This document shows, piece after piece, positions 62,725-64,000 of a stretch of 64,000 nucleotides of DNA (its first letter is position 1; the number at the start of each line of letters is the position of its first letter). Under the pieces are notes generated by a model, which saw nothing but the letters and a program-made list of their open reading frames with translations, did not search any database and was not told where the DNA came from. The stretch comes from Mesobacillus subterraneus (GTDB taxonomy: Bacteria > Bacillota > Bacilli > Bacillales > Cytobacillaceae). The position numbers and the translations under genes were made by a program. Location: contig NZ_RSFW01000015.1 of assembly GCF_003937825.1 (NCBI RefSeq), positions 1 through 64,000 on the forward strand, given 5' to 3'.

Positions 62725-63680
62725 TAGATGCCTTTACCAATAATGAATCGGAATATCTGTCTGGCCAGCATCTGGCTGACATTGCTGGCTGTTCACGAAC
62801 TGCCGTATGGAAGCATATTGAAGACCTTCGCAGTGAAGGGTTTGAGTTTGAGGCAGTGAGAAGAAAGGGGTACAAGATTGTGTCCATCCCCGACCAAATG
62901 ACGGCTGATAAAATTAATCTGGGATTGAAGACAGCATTTTTAGGCCGTAATTTACATTATCACGACAGTATTGAATCCACCCAAAAACTTGCTTACCAGC
63001 TTGCATATAACCATGCTGAAGAAGGAACAGTCGTGATCGCAGAGGAACAGACTGCAGGCAGGGGGAGGATGGACAGGAAATGGCATTCCCCGAAATACAC
63101 TGGAATTTGGATGAGTTTGATCCTTCGCCCGAAGATCCCAATTCCCAAAGCACCGCAGTTAACCTTGATTACAGCTGTCGGTGTTGTTCAGGCAATTGAG
63201 GAAGTAGCTGGACTTTTGCCTGAAATCAAATGGCCCAATGATATATTGATCAATGGGAAGAAAATAACAGGTATCCTTACGGAACTGCAAGCTGAAGCTG
63301 ACCGAATCAATTCCATCATTATCGGAATTGGTGTCAACGTGAACACAAAGAAAGAAGATTTTCCGGAGGAGATTGGAAAGATTGCTTCCTCTTTGGCAAT
63401 TGAATCTGGCCAGGCTGTTGACAGGGAGAAGCTGATCCGGACGATTTTAGAAAAGCTCGAAAAACTTTATTTAGTCTATCTCGAGCAAGGGTTTTTCCCG
63501 ATTAAACTGTTGTGGGAAAGCTATGCAGTAAGCATTGGCAAAAATATTACTGCCCGCACTCTTACAGGTGAAATCAAAGGAAAAGCCATCGGAATAACGG
63601 AAGATGGAGTATTATTGATTGAGGATTCCGAAGGAAAGATTCATAATATCTATTCTGCTGATATCAGAATTGAAGAATAA
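62685..63680 (+). CDS. birA: Bifunctional biotin ligase / biotin operon repressor BirA
   Basis: Protein of 331 residues that biotinylates carboxylase subunits and, with biotinyl-AMP, represses biotin genes. The N-terminal winged helix (about 8-70) contains LADIAGCSRTAVWKHIEDL. The ligase domain has the biotinyl-AMP loop AGRGRMDRKWHSP and the KWPNDILINGKKITGIL segment; a C-terminal SH3-like domain follows. ATG 62685 is the only plausible start, and it overlaps cca by 40 bases; AAGGAG is 11 bases upstream. Followed by the panB leader. Confidence 0.95.
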   Translation: MAERAQSEIRKKLIDAFTNNESEYLSGQHLADIAGCSRTAVWKHIEDLRSEGFEFEAVRRKGYKIVSIPDQMTADKINLGLKTAFLGRNLHYHDSIESTQKLAYQLAYNHAEEGTVVIAEEQTAGRGRMDRKWHSPKYTGIWMSLILRPKIPIPKAPQLTLITAVGVVQAIEEVAGLLPEIKWPNDILINGKKITGILTELQAEADRINSIIIGIGVNVNTKKEDFPEEIGKIASSLAIESGQAVDREKLIRTILEKLEKLYLVYLEQGFFPIKLLWESYAVSIGKNITARTLTGEIKGKAIGITEDGVLLIEDSEGKIHNIYSADIRIEE

Positions 63681-63710
63681 ATTCGTCAGGTAGCCAAAAT
63701 AATAGTGATT

Positions 63711-63872
63711 TGCTATAATCTTATCTGGGCGGTATCGCAAGAACTGCACCTTTTATTGTTTGGCAAGATAATAAAATAATTCTGCCTGGATCCGACAGCG
63801 GACTGGGACAGAGGGATGAAACAAGAACAGGCTTCAAAGGGTCCTTCTGGCATAGATGGGTCCTTTTTTAGT
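63711..63872 (+). promoter_or_regulatory. Candidate panB leader: promoter, structured RNA and terminator
   Basis: TGCTATAAT at 63711-63719 is an extended -10 box. The predicted transcript then contains GCCTG (63784-63788) pairing with CAGGC (63828-63832), an internal TCCG-ACAG-CGGA hairpin, and the terminator at 63836-63872, all upstream of panB. The layout is that of a leader controlled by attenuation; the pan RNA motif known upstream of panB in Firmicutes is a candidate, but I could not verify its consensus. Confidence 0.45.
63836..63872 (+). terminator. Terminator between birA and panB
   Basis: AAAGGGTCC pairs with GGGTCCTTT (two wobble pairs) across a loop of about 14 bases, followed by further Ts. 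It may end the birA transcript, attenuate panB, or both. Confidence 0.75.
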
Positions 63873-63925
63873 GTGTGGCTTTGATGGATTGTTTTATCGC
63901 CTCTTCACAAAAAGGAGGAACGAAA

Positions 63926-64000
63926 ATGAAACAAACAACTGATTTCTTAAAAATGAAGCAAAACGGCAGCAAGATCGTCATGGTGACAGCCTATGATTAT
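63926..64000 (+). CDS. panB: 3-methyl-2-oxobutanoate hydroxymethyltransferase, partial
   Basis: Only the first 25 codons are inside the window. The sequence MKQTTDFLKMKQNGSKIVMV followed by TAYDY is the conserved N-terminus of PanB, the first enzyme of pantothenate synthesis, where the aspartate in TAYD binds magnesium. A full AAAGGAGG site is present upstream. The birA-panB order is that of B. subtilis, but here a 245-base gap with its own promoter and terminator separates them. Confidence 0.93.
   Translation, partial: MKQTTDFLKMKQNGSKIVMVTAYDY

Noticed and set aside
63728-63740. GGGCGGTATCGC resembling a T-box sequence upstream of panB
   Set aside because: It is only about 10 bases after the promoter, has no stem I or specifier loop before it, and is not followed by the terminator at the required distance.

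Overview
The window is a chromosomal segment of a low-to-moderate GC Gram-positive endospore former of the family Bacillaceae. The evidence is the sporulation and germination genes (spoIVA, cotJABC, sleB-ypeB, ypzI, the YIEGIA pair, ypjB), bacillithiol genes (ypdA, bshA, bshB1), the TRAP gene mtrB, AGGAGG-type ribosome binding sites with many TTG/GTG starts, and a gene order that follows the serA-to-panB region of Bacillus subtilis for almost 64 kb. I see no rRNA, tRNA, CRISPR array, insertion sequence or prophage. Relative to B. subtilis as I remember it, the differences are local insertions (a cotJABC operon, a CBS protein, a B12-binding MerR regulator, a YugP-type protease, an uncharacterised 301-residue protein), one clear absence (no trpEDCFBA between aroH and hisC) and several non-coding repeats.

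Layout. 1-0.2 kb: a 52-bp tandem array of hairpins. 0.4-5.6 kb: an M23/LysM cell-wall hydrolase, a PHP phosphatase, serA (minus), an FMN riboswitch with ribU, and ferredoxin (minus). 5.9-9.7 kb: the overlapping ypbB-recS-ypbD-ypbE operon, closed by a terminator and a 21-bp repeat array. 10-15.3 kb: ypbF, cotJABC (minus), a CBS protein, a membrane protein, a metallophosphoesterase, a B12-type MerR regulator and mecB. 15.6-20.2 kb: gudB, ypdA, an interspersed repeat, ansA (minus), prsW. 20.3-27.9 kb: sleB-ypeB, the c-di-GMP receptor gene ypfA, ypfB, cmk-plsC-ypfD-fni, ypzI (minus). 28-36 kb: yphA, the YIEGIA pair, der, gpsA, yphE, yphF, spoIVA, hbs. 36-42 kb: folE, mtrB, hepS-menG-hepT, ndk, cheR and a second interspersed repeat. 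42-48.6 kb: aroC-aroB-aroH-hisC-tyrA-aroA. 48.7-54.5 kb: an unknown gene, ypiA, ypiB, ypiF and the cytochrome bc operon qcrABC. 54.6-64 kb: ypjA, ypjB, a YugP-type protease, ypjC (minus), then ypjD-dapB-mgsA-bshB1-bshA-cca-birA and the start of panB behind a leader with a terminator.

How the genes work together. Several modules are complete or nearly so: chorismate to prephenate, phenylpyruvate/tyrosine and histidine precursors (aro/his/tyr block); menaquinone side chain and ring methylation (hepS-menG-hepT) next to the menaquinol-oxidising bc complex (qcrABC); bacillithiol synthesis (bshA, bshB1) with the proposed bacillithiol disulfide reductase YpdA; and a germination pair (SleB, YpeB).

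No large, clearly novel system is visible. The points most worth a second look are the CarH/LitR-like B12-binding MerR regulator, the loss of trp genes beside a retained TRAP gene, a terminator-shaped perfect hairpin inside fni, a strong hairpin between menG and hepT, the candidate regulated leader of panB, and two unrelated short-period repeat arrays. All assignments come from reading the sequence; no database search was run.
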